Source of the DNA: Saururus chinensis
Taxonomy: Eukaryota > Streptophyta > Magnoliopsida > Piperales > Saururaceae
Length of the DNA: 64,000 nucleotides
Assembly: GCA_035235625.1 (NCBI GenBank)
Contig: CP141140.1
Coordinates: 37,087,351 to 37,151,350, forward strand
Direction of reading: 5' to 3'
Positions 49,415-59,258 of this stretch are shown here, one piece after another. The position numbers were made by a program, and so were the translations under genes. Position 1 is the stretch's first letter. Each line of letters opens with the position of its first letter. Under the pieces are notes generated by a model. That model searched no databases. It saw only the letters and a list, made by a program, of their open reading frames with translations, and was not told the origin of the DNA.

Positions 49415-52400
49415 GTCGAGGAGGCCAATTCATTTTGACTTCTCGAAATGCTTCCTATATGTTCGATCGCATGGCAAGATATATGTCCAGAAGTAATTTA
49501 GACTATATATACATATTTTTTGGGATTGCAAAGGGAAAATCAAAAGCAATTAATATGTTATGCTGCTTTATTTTAGACATTTTAACTAAAATAAGTACTT
49601 ACTGTTAGGTGTACTGTCGATTTGAGAAATGTAATCAGCTGGTGAATAGTTTATACAAATTGATTAAGATATATACTTACTGTTAAGTGTACTGTCCATT
49701 TGAGTGAGCTGGTGAATAGTTTATACAAATTGACTTAGATGTAATCAGCTGGTGAAGATTCGCCCGCGAACCCGCTAGTGAACTTTTCACAGTTGTCAAT
49801 CAAGCGAAATTAATGGTGCAGGTATTAGGCACGCACTTCAACCGTAAACTATGCCTTTGAGTAAAATACATGCACTAGCATATGTGGATTTTATTTCTTA
49901 AAGAATGTGTCTACATGCACCTTTATAATTTTTTTAATACCCCTCTTTATTCAAATTTTTATCAAAAGGGTGTGTGAAACGGGGTACTAAAAAGACTATT
50001 TCTTAGAAATGGACACATTTATTATTTCTTAGAAATGGACATCCGGCAAACTACACTGGGTGAGCCTTCACGAGCTAATTACGTCTCACCATTTCCAATG
50101 AGGCCATGATAAAGCCACCATCACTAATAACAAGTAATTAAGAATCACATGTAGGAAGAGGTCCAGGTCTGAACTAAACTAACAGTGCCGATAAGCATGA
50201 TTACATTGTTCTAATTTGAACATACAATACAGTTTGACTACATACATTGAGAGTTAAATAAACTATTTACTACACAGTTTCTTATTAGCAAATATATTAA
50301 CTAAATATAGAGATCGTACCCATTCTGTCAAGCGGTAAAAACTTAAATGTCATAAAATATTTAGCGTTAATGTATTTTTCATTGTATTCCACTTTGATTT
50401 AATCGAAGAGGGTTCTCTACCCCTTTTTCTACAGATGCAAAAATGTTTAGCTCAATTAAATCTAATTAACTGTCAGTTAAAAAAAGTACAAAAAAATGTA
50501 GAATAAGAACAAAGATTGCTTGTGGAGGGGGATTACTTTTTCTTTGTTAAGACATTATTCAAGGGACCGCCTTTGCAAAAGTATGCCTTTTTAGTACGCA
50601 GACAAAATGAGAACATTAATGCGACTAGGGTGGACCATTATTAATTTTGTCTATATATTCTTCTCGTGCAATACTAGAATGATCTCCTTCCAATAGCCGG
50701 TAGCGAGAATCCGCCCCGTCTTTTCCATGAAGCAACGTCAGGGAATGAAGGAAGACCAGAACCGTAAAGTGACGATTCTTCCACTTTTCTGTGATTTGAA
50801 AGGGAGCCTGATCTCAATTATCAAAACGAAAAAGGGGGGGACCTGATCTCATGCGTTTTTAAACCGCAGGCCAGAATTATGTCTTGGTTAGGAGACTCAC
50901 ACTGTGAAGACACGAGACTTCAGAGGATGGATCAAAGACTGGGTTGGGACTTTAGGCCTCATGGTCATTGCAGGTCTTCCAAAGTGAAAGCACTTTTTAT
51001 GGTTTATTTTTATAATTTCTGAGATCAACCGTGCACATGTTAATGTATGTTAGTATAAATATAATTTTTATTAATGGGCACTAATTTGTGTGTCGTCGAT
51101 CTCAAGAATTGAATTTTTTATGTGCGTTTCTTATGCTCAACTCACGGTAAACAAAGAGAATAAAAAATGCTTATTTCCAAAGTCTTTGTCGCTAATGGGA
51201 CAACTCATTCAATCACTTGTGCACTAATGAATCATTTAGGGTTCTAGGTCGCCCTCATTGCCTTCACAAGTAGTAGCACGTATAATTTACTGATTTTTTA
51301 GCACAAAAAACGGAGCATTTTTAGGAATTTTTAGAGGGGCCAATTTTATGAGCCACCATAAAATAGGAGTATGGGACTAAGGGGGTGAGGATACGTTATG
51401 GGAAAATGAGACTAGTATATTTTGAGCCTTGAGGCTCCACAAATTCAACCTCAAATTAACTGTTTAAATTTAATACAATTAAATAAATGGGTATCTTATA
51501 TTAAAATGACCTCAAATTTAGTAGACCCCTATTTTAAAAAGAGATCTTTAAATCTTAATTAATTTTACATCTATTTTTCAACTCTAAGGATTTATATTAG
51601 AAAATATAATCTCAATTATTTGATTTAATGGTTATATTGAAATATTACCATAAAAATAGCTCATATTTCCAAATGAGCCTAAAATTTATAGCTCTTAATT
51701 TTTTATGACATTCTTTTTATTTCCTATAGTCCTATCTTTAACAAATATTAGTAAGGACTAAATTTTAAAAATCAAAATAAAAACCTTTTGTCTCATATTT
51801 ACCAGAGCTTACCTTTTTTTTAAAAAAATTTACTATAACATATTCAACTACTCTATTGGTGAGACATAATTTAACATTCATCATGCAAATGTGAAAAGGG
51901 CTAACTAGATTGACTAGTTAAAACATGTATAGATCGAGAGTATTAATATAATTTGCAACTCAAATGTGTGGATCAAACATAACTCTTCACTGGGCAAAAA
52001 TTTCCTTTCTCATCATTCTGCGAGGGTCAATCTTCGTTCCAAGGACCGCACATTAATCGAGGTGATGTAGTGATCTCATGACTCAGGAGCATTGATGCAC
52101 TACTTTCTCTCCTATACACCTACTCCATATGTGGAGTGTGATGGCTGATATAAAGTGGCAGGATGATATCCCCCAACAGGTCCACTTAAATTAGCTTACT
52201 CACATAATGATAACGGTGGTGTGGTAAGAGTCTAATGTCCAGGATATGGGTAGGAATAAGGTCTTCTCACTGAGAAGTTATTAGGAATGCCTTTGTGAAA
52301 ATCGTGCTTAACACGTACGAATTTCTTTTGGACAAGGTTATTTTTTATATTGATACTGCAGGTGTTCAACTTAGATAGCTAGGTTAAGTAGGATTATCCC

Positions 52401-52585
52401 GTAAGCATACTGTACCTAATATTTCATTTATTTCTCTTATACCCTTAAACCTACTATGCATTGTCTACCTCGATGTGTGTCTATTACGTGACACTAACGA
52501 TTGTCATGACCCAAAACCCAGTCTTTCGTCTTTATAATGATGACTTTCACTCTATTTCTTAGCCCGTTCCTGACTCTAAAAAGTC
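49415..52585. repeat. Segment A, dirigent upstream block without its gene
   Basis: Nearly the same sequence as segment B over its whole length. It starts at GTCGAGGAGGCC, the point 160 bp upstream of the DIR2 ATG in B, and ends at GACTCTAAAAAGTC, which B continues as GACTCTAACAAGTCAATCCC. Landmarks are ATGTTCGATCGCATGGCAAG (49,459), AAATGGACATCCGGCAAACT (50,033), GGAGACTCACACTGTGAAGA (50,891) and TGGAGTGTGATGGCTGATAT (52,132). Unlike B it keeps about 770 bp at 51,230-51,995, which segment C also has. No coding sequence is conserved among the copies. Confidence 0.9.
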
Positions 52586-53077
52586 CCTATCAGCCGCACC
52601 ATTTGCCACATGATCATTGAGTTCTTTTGCATCCTTCACTCCTACTTTCTTCACTTCCACCTTTGGGTTCACTTTATTCGTATGTTTACTATAGACTTTA
52701 GCATCATTCAACATAATCGATTGGTTAATCATTGGCTCAGTTACATCAAAATTCAAGTCACATTCCTGGAACACATGTACATTTTGCACTGTGGTTATTA
52801 TCAATGGGAGACCATCGTGCCTCGTCTTTATATAGCGCAGAAAAGAATGGAGAGTCTTAGTATCACGTATTTCTATTGGAGGTAGGTCCAGGGGGATTGC
52901 CAAAGGATATGTAAAACTCATCTTCAATGAGTATTCCTTTCTATAACATCCTATTACTTCGTAAACCATGGTCACCAAGGATTCGTATGTCAATGGGCTT
53001 CTAACAAAAATGAGATCTGACTTGGCATTGGAGCTATCATACTTGTGTTGACTTGCATCCCACTCTCCCCCACACAC
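52586..53077 (-). pseudogene. Inverted mudrA-like N-terminal exon fragment
   Basis: The minus-strand frame reads WDASQHKYDSSNAKSDLIFV, MVYEVIGCYRKEYSLKMSF, YPLAIPLDLPP and LRYIKTRHDGLPL, matching the E1 exon at 36,618-37,097 with few changes. Upstream similarity continues to about 53,270 (GTGTACCGCATGTACAGTTG versus GTGCCGCATGTCCAGTTG), so intron or leader DNA is shared too. It continues past the point where E1 was cut by the Athila insertion, then stops at the junction with segment A, where the frame runs into TAA-rich A sequence. An extra base near the start codon region shifts the frame after GATGGATAACAGATGAG. Confidence 0.75.
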
Positions 53078-53277
53078 ACATAACTAAGGTTGCTCATCTG
53101 TTATCCATCTGAATACATCCGAGAGCTATATCAGTTAGGCAATAACAGTTATCAGTTGATACTTATCAGTCAATGCTTTCCATCCCAAAATTGAAAGAAG
53201 TTTGTGTTTATGTTCTTCAATTTGATTCTTAACCTCAATCATTCCTTCCTGTATTACAACTGTACATGCGGTACACA

Positions 53278-53867
53278 CACCCTATAAGTGCCTCCAAAAG
53301 TAAAGATTCAATGTACCTGAAAGTTACCTATGTCAGCCACTACCAGTTATTAGTTGAACCGGATCAATTAAAGCTTTCGCCAACCTTCTCCACACCCAAA
53401 AATTTGTTGCCTTTCTTGTTTTATCATCTGACCATAGCAGGTAAGAACTAGTTCATGCACAAGTAAAAACATTAACATATTCTCCACATCCAACATTACC
53501 ATTGTTCTGGTATGGCAACCTTTTGGTAGAAACGTGACTATCTGTGTCTTCCTCGAGTTATGGTACATATGGGGAGGATGCTCTTGGACATCCACCCATT
53601 GCCAACATGCAGTCCCATGATCTGCTGGTAGGGAGACGAGAATATGGGTCTGTAAGAGAATACCTCAGAAGTTAGCCTGGGAAGAAGCATTAGGTTGTTA
53701 AGAACTGGGGGGGTGTTTCACTATTTTTAGCTTTATGACGAGGGATGGCCCATTTCTGCTATATGCAGTGCGCGTGTGGACAACTCAAACGTGGCGAACT
53801 ATCTTGATGCTCGTGATACACAATGGAAATATGTAGCTAAATGTATATATTATACATAATAAAGGAA
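53278..53867. other. E2 internal DNA, no gene recognised
   Basis: Contains further CAGTTATTAGTTGAAC-type motifs related to the array core. The 75-codon minus frame at 53,368-53,595 is unrecognised. Confidence 0.35.
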
Positions 53868-54120
53868 AAAGTTTATATGAGCCCGGGCTCATGCGCGCCT
53901 ACATGAGCCCGGGCTCACACGAGACTACGTGAGCCTAGTCTCACGTGTGACTATGTGAGCCCGTGCTCTATGGGCTGTCTGATTTACATCCAGCGGCCCA
54001 TAATACTCATGGGTTTAAATGGCCCGTGAGTATTATGGGTCGTTGGATGTAAATCGGATGGCCCATATGAGCCCAGGCCCACTTAGGCGCACGTGAGCCC
54101 ATGCTCATATAAATGAGACT
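53868..54120. mobile_element. Foldback MITE with GAGCCCGGGCTC motifs
   Basis: Left arm TTTATATGAGCCCGGGCTCA; right arm read in reverse TTTATATGAGCATGGGCTCA. The centre is a near-perfect palindrome: TTTACATCCAGCGGCCCATA and ATACTCATGGG on one side, CCCGTGAGTAT and TATGGGTCGTTGGATGTAAA on the other, around TTTAAA. At least five GAGCCCGNGCTC-type palindromes lie within. The whole 253-bp unit can fold on itself. Target duplication was not identified. Confidence 0.8.
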
Positions 54121-54780
54121 CTATTATAATTTCCCCAATCATCGAAAATAACATTTGTGAGACTCTGGAGGAGAATGCACGAACTAAAGATACTTAGGCA
54201 ATGAAGTATATGCGACATAAACTCCTCCCTTGTGTTTTAGTTTACTTTCAAATTCTATATCTTTACCGTATATGAAGCTTTTACTGCTCCCTCACGTTTT
54301 TACTTTACTCCTCCCTCATGTTTTAGGTTACTTTCCAATATAGTATAATAACCGTAAATGAAGCTTTTAAATTGAAGCCTTCATTCTATCAAAATATCTC
54401 TTTGCCATTGGCAAATTCTAACGATTGATATTGAATTTATTTAACTCTATTTGTGTTTTTAGCAACATCTATGGGAAGCTATAGCTTTTGATTTTATTTT
54501 TAAAGGTTTCTAAATAATATTTATCTTTAAGATTATAAGAACCATTAAATTGTATATGAATGCATTAAAAACTATTTCTATTTCTACCAATCCAATCAAC
54601 ATAATCCATAAATAAAGATAGTTCTAACCCTGAGAAACATTTGCTTGTACAATATCAATTAAACTGTGCACAAAACCATTTTCTAACTACTAAACAATCT
54701 CATATACATTATCCACCGTACCCATACATGCTGAATATACAAAATATCACTAACTCAATCATGGGTGGTATGTGATGATT

Positions 54781-55085
54781 TAATTGGAGAGCAATCATGT
54801 ACATTACAAAGTTTAATCATTAGGAGGTGGTAGTGGCAAGAAAAATAGGTACACACCTATAATTATCATTAACTCAAATTATGAAGATGTTACATCTAAG
54901 GTGAGAACCTATATGTTATAATATCATTGAATATTTCGTGATTCTATAACATATCATTTCTCACATTAGATTTAACATATTTAGAATTTGAGTCGATGAT
55001 AATTATAGTTTTCTTCTTCTACATGCCACCACCACTACCTAACAAAGAAACTTTGTTATGTCCATAATGATTACTCTCCAAGTCC
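54781..55085. repeat. Hairpin repeat 1 in E2
   Basis: The arm from TTGGAGAGCAATCATG (54,784) through ACATTACAAAGTTT and CATCTAAGGTGAGAAC to 54,920 returns reversed at about 54,935-55,083, ending ATTACTCTCCAA. Each arm is about 140 bp. It sits in a direct duplication of about 0.5 kb whose second copy is around 55,683-56,090. Confidence 0.8.
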
Positions 55086-55224
55086 ATCCCATCTTTTATC
55101 CTACCATAATCACTCTATCCACTATGAAACTGGCCAATACCTCGACGTCGGACCAGTTCTTCAACTTTTGCTTCTCCTCTGTTGCCCCTTCAAATCAATA
55201 ATAAAATTAATGAGCCACATTTTA

Positions 55225-57260
55225 ATTCGAAATATATTAGCTACCTACCATCTACTAGTCATCAGTTAGACAGTATGAGTTAACTTTCATTTAACCATAA
55301 ACTCTAGGTTATATGGTCTCATCCTCACTAATATAATATCAAATCATTGAAACCTACCATGTAAACCTATCTTACTTAAAACAAATGAACATACAATGTA
55401 CTTCAACAAATAATAGCCTACTAACATCTACCAGTCACCAAGTAGCCCGTATCAGTTAACTCTGTTTTAACCATGTATACTAAGTTATATGGTCTCCTCA
55501 TCCGTAAGTATCAGACCAAAGCATACTCCTGAGTAAAATAAATTACATATATTCTTAACAAATGTCATTAACTCTATCATGTGCGGCATATGATTCGATG
55601 TTGGTGGTATATGGCAATATGTTCATACCTTTTCTTTTGTTGATTATACAGAGTGATTATTTTGGATCAAATAATGTAATTAATTTGGATAACAATCAAT
55701 CATGCACATTACAAAGTTTAATCATTAAGATGTGGTGGTGGCAAGAAGAAATATAAAACAATCATTACTATCGATTCAGACGATGAAGATGTTAAATCTA
55801 ATGTGGGAAGCATAGATATGGTTTATATCATATCTATGTTCCCCACCTTATATTTAGTAGTTTCATCGTCTGAATCAATAATAATGATTGTTTTATACTT
55901 CCACCTACAACCACCAATGCCTAATGAAGAAACTTTGTTATGTGCAGAATATTTGCTCTCCAAATCCATCCCATATGTTGATCTAACTTAATCACTCTAT
56001 ACATTGTGAAGCTATCTGGCACCTCGATGTTGGCCTTCACCGACTTGTTCTCTACTCTGGCTTCTCCTCCGCTGCCCCTCGCATGCCTCAAGGAGGTAGA
56101 GATATAAGTGTACTGTGGTGAAGTGAAGAGATAGATTTTGTCAAAATTAGTTAACTAGCAGTCAACATTTAATCAATTAACTATCTTCTAACCATATAAA
56201 CTAGGTTATATGGTATCATCGTCGCTAAATATTAGATCACATCATACTCATGATAGTATAACACAAATTGCACAAATCTAATGACCACCCAATTTACTTC
56301 AAAAAATATTAGCCTCCTACCATCTACCAGTCAATAGTTAGGATGCATCAGTTAACTTTGTTTTAACCATATAAACTAGGTTATATGGTCTCCTCCTCGC
56401 TAGATATCAAATCACATCATACTCATAAGTAAAACTAATTACATATATTCTTCTTACTTACCCTAACAACAAAATATATATATTCATTTACTTACTTACC
56501 ATCCATTAAAATATATTACAAGCATAGTAACTAAGCACCAAACACACAAGATAAAGTTGACATATTTACTTAACAATACTCTTATTTATCCACCCATATG
56601 TAAACATAACTATCACTCCCAATGTACTTCAAAAAATATAAGCCTCCAACCATCTACCAGTCAATAGTTACGATGCATCAGTTAACTTTGTTTTCTTCCA
56701 TCTACTAGGTCATATGGTATAATACTCATTATATATCAAATCACATCATTAAAACCTACCTTGTAAATTCATCTTAAGCAAGTCAAATTACCACACAAGG
56801 TACTTAACAAAAAGTCTTCAACCATCTAACGGTCAACAATTTATTTAATGAGTTAACTGCATTTTAACCATATATTATAGGTCAGGGGGTCTCTTCCTCA
56901 CTAGATATCAAATCCCACTATTTAAACCTACCTTTTACACCTATCTTCCTTGAATCTACTACCTCAAAACATGTTATGCCAAAGTAACGCATCCTACCAT
57001 ATACCAGTCAACAGCTAGGCTGTATCAGTTAACTTCGATTTGCTCATAAAAAATAGGCCATATGGTCCCCTCCTTGCTATATATCTGATTATATCATGAA
57101 AGCCTACCTTTTCAACCAATCTAGCTTAAATCTAATGACCACGCAATATACTTCAACAAATAATACCCTCCTACCATCTACCAGCCAATAGTTAGGATAT
57201 ATCAGTTAACTATATACTACCCATGTAAACTAGGTCCAATTGTCTCCTCCTCGCTAGATA
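55225..57260. repeat. E2 repeats sharing the E1 array core, about 175 bp apart
   Basis: ACCATCTACCAGTCAATAGTTAGGATGCATCAGTTAAC-type blocks occur at about 55,251, 55,433, 56,325, 56,652, 56,998 and 57,177, with weaker copies near 56,150 and 56,821. Each is followed by TTTTAACCATATA, ACTAGGTTATATGGTCTCCT and CTAGATATCAAATCACATCA. Spacing is mostly 170 to 180 bp. The core and the following GGTCT box match the 199-bp unit of E1, but the rest of the unit differs. Confidence 0.85.
55683..55970. repeat. Hairpin repeat 2 in E2
   Basis: The arm with ACAATCATTACTATCGATTC, AGACGATGAAGATG and AATGTGGGAAGCATAGATAT (55,758-55,820) returns reversed at 55,825-55,890, and the outer parts (ACATTACAAAGTTT versus AACTTTGTTATGT) also pair. 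It is a homologue of hairpin 1, about 900 bp away. Read forward, the arm can encode an acidic stretch (Asp-Ser-Asp-Asp-Glu-Asp), so the arms may be copies of a coding fragment. Confidence 0.8.
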
Positions 57261-57299
57261 TCATATCAAATCATTAGTTAATTGAAACGTAAAAGCAAA

Positions 57300-58294
57300 A
57301 TACATAATCCATTACTTTTACCCTTAATTTATTTATTATACAGCCCTAGAAGAACATAATTTATCATAAACTATCAAAATACAACCATACATTACAAACC
57401 AAACTGATATAATCAGACCGCCCATTTGATGGGAAATTGTAGCAAATAACCAGACCCAAAGAAAACAGATATTGAATCTCTTTTCTCTTATATATTTTTT
57501 TAGCACAAATTATATAACTAAAAATTTCATAAACTATATATTTTTCAGCACAAATTAACATTACTTAGCCAAGTCACAACACCCCAGATTTGCACCTCTA
57601 TGTTAGTGAAAATCAAACCAAACACAAATTGCCCTGTTTTAACTAAACATTACACAATCACGAACTACACATATTACATATACTCAATATACAGAAATAT
57701 CTCTGTAACCTATATTCGAATTCTAACAAAGCAATATTTCAGAAAATACACACCTCAAACCCTCCATGCGGCTTCACAAAGTGGTCATTTTCCGATCACC
57801 CATATTTGGACTTTAAGCGGACAAGGGATCTTCTTCGACTGGACAGAGATGATGTGGAAATGATGAGGAGTAGACGGCGGCTCCCGTATCTAGGAGAAGA
57901 TGATGGTTGAGACGGGGGAGGAGGAGAGGAGGACAGTGGCTCCCTCTTCGAGAGTTGCCGTCGGGTCTTTTCGTCTCTAGGAGAAAATAATGGTTGAGAT
58001 AAGGGAAGAAAAGAGGAGAACAGTAGCTCTCGTATTTAGGAGAAGATGATGGAGGAGACGGGGGAGGAGGAGAGAAGTACGGCGGCACCCTCTGTAGGAG
58101 CTGCCGTCGGGTCTTTTGGTCTCTCATGGGGGCTTTTATCTTTTTATACATATATATAACCTAAGGGTATTATTAGTAATTTAAACATACATATGAGAAA
58201 GTAGAACATGCGTAAGTCTAATTATGTAAAATCAAAATACATAACCTATTTTTATATTTCTGATATTTATTAAATCTATTTTTAAAATAATTCC
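57300..58294. other. Right terminal region of E2 with GA-rich duplications
   Basis: GGAGAAGATGATGG followed by GAGACGGGGGAGGAGGAGAG occurs at 57,893 and 58,040, with a decayed copy at 57,975; GCCGTCGGGTCTTTT follows two of them. The proline-rich minus frame at 57,813-58,151 comes from this composition. The last 130 bp match the right end of E1. Confidence 0.55.
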
Positions 58295-58531
58295 ATTATT
58301 CGCATAGAGGGGATCAATGCCTTTATTTGCTAGAAGGGCTGCTCTCTACCCGCCCATTCGGGTGCGGACCAATGCTCTGGGCTACGGCGTAGCTTGGATC
58401 GCTATTTTGTTTACTAAAAAAAAGGACAATTTGTTGTCGATAGCAACATAAGAATCAATAGATGAGATATTTAGATCCAGCCACACGAAGGAGAAAAAGT
58501 ACTAATGTACCATCAATCTACAGGTGCGCAA

Positions 58532-59098
58532 TCAATAATGCATGACATAGACATTGTATTCAACGACGGCATCTCCAGTCTTTAGATCCAACATGTGGGT
58601 CCTGGCCTGAGCATAGCCCCGTCCCCACCGGAACAGCCCGCTGCCGCCAACCACCGGCATCTCCCTGACCTCCGAGAAGACGGTGTTTCTGCCCAATATG
58701 CTGAGGTTGCTACCGTTGTACTTGCCTGTCATGAAGGCAAAGTTCATGGTCATGAGCAGGCCAACCTGATCTTGCGAGGCGGAAGCGTAGATTCCCTGGG
58801 CCCTTCCGAGAAGCTTCGACTTTGGGTCCGGGCCGGCGGTCAGCGGGTCATCTATCATCACCACCATGCCGAAGCCTGTGGCGGAAGTATTGGTGGTCGG
58901 AGCCCTGGCTATCTGGACGGCTGTGGGGTTCCGCCCACTGACAATGTCATGGAAGTAGAAATGAAGGTGGCTGAGCTTCTCCTTCCGGTCCCCAAAGACA
59001 GGGTGGGGATTGCCGATGGTAGCGGAGGCGAAAGCGGTAAAGGCAAGGAGGGAGAAGAAGAGGAGGGCCGCTGAAGGGGAGTACTTGCTGGCGGCCAT
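58532..59098 (-). CDS. Dirigent protein (DIR2), secreted
   Basis: A 188-residue intron-free dirigent protein, paralogue of DIR1. The ATG at 59,098 opens a signal peptide ([20 protein letters not shown], cleavage likely near residue 26). Conserved blocks follow in order: [78 protein letters not shown] and YNVYVMHY at the C-terminus. It would act in the apoplast, guiding coupling of phenoxy radicals produced by an oxidase partner; the substrate is unknown. N-x-S/T sites are NTS, NGS and NLS; the last is absent in DIR1. Compared with DIR1, changes cluster in the first third of the mature protein (for example Lys to His, Trp to Phe and Phe to Val just before SGRNP). Segment B lies directly upstream, MULE E2 directly downstream. 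No sign of inactivation. Confidence 0.94.
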   Translation of the reverse strand: MAASKYSPSAALLFFSLLAFTAFASATIGNPHPVFGDRKEKLSHLHFYFHDIVSGRNPTAVQIARAPTTNTSATGFGMVVMIDDPLTAGPDPKSKLLGRAQGIYASASQDQVGLLMTMNFAFMTGKYNGSNLSILGRNTVFSEVREMPVVGGSGLFRWGRGYAQARTHMLDLKTGDAVVEYNVYVMHY

Positions 59099-59160
59099 GA
59101 TGAATGCTAATGAGGGACAAGCGCTGGCTAGTTGTGTGTAAGCAAATTTGTTGCATGCTC

Positions 59161-59174
59161 TTTTACATATAGGC
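59161..59174 (-). promoter_or_regulatory. Candidate TATA box of DIR2
   Basis: On the minus strand CGCCTATATGTAAAAG lies about 63 to 76 bp upstream of the ATG, at nearly the same distance as the TATA box of DIR1. The core is weaker than in DIR1 (TATATGTA against TATAAAAA). Confidence 0.45.
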
Positions 59175-59258
59175 GCAGTATGTATGCAATGACAAATATG
59201 TGTGCTGTAATTCTTTCAATTAATCAGTGGGGTAGGAAGAAGGATTGAGGGTGAAGTG

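Larger units (their letters stand above)
52586..58294. mobile_element. Mutator-like remnant E2
   Basis: Shares three things with E1: the mudrA N-terminal exon (here inverted), repeats with the same core motif, and the right-terminal sequence (TAAGGGTATTATTAGTAATT ... GAACATGCGTAAGTCTAATT ... CCTATTTTTATATTTC) at 58,160-58,294. The DDE part and the ULP1 gene are absent. The left edge is a sharp junction with segment A. The element ends about 240 bp past the stop codon of DIR2. Confidence 0.6.

Noticed and set aside
57813-58151. 112-codon proline-rich minus frame
   Set aside because: Generated by GA-rich tandem duplications at the MULE end; not supported by E1.
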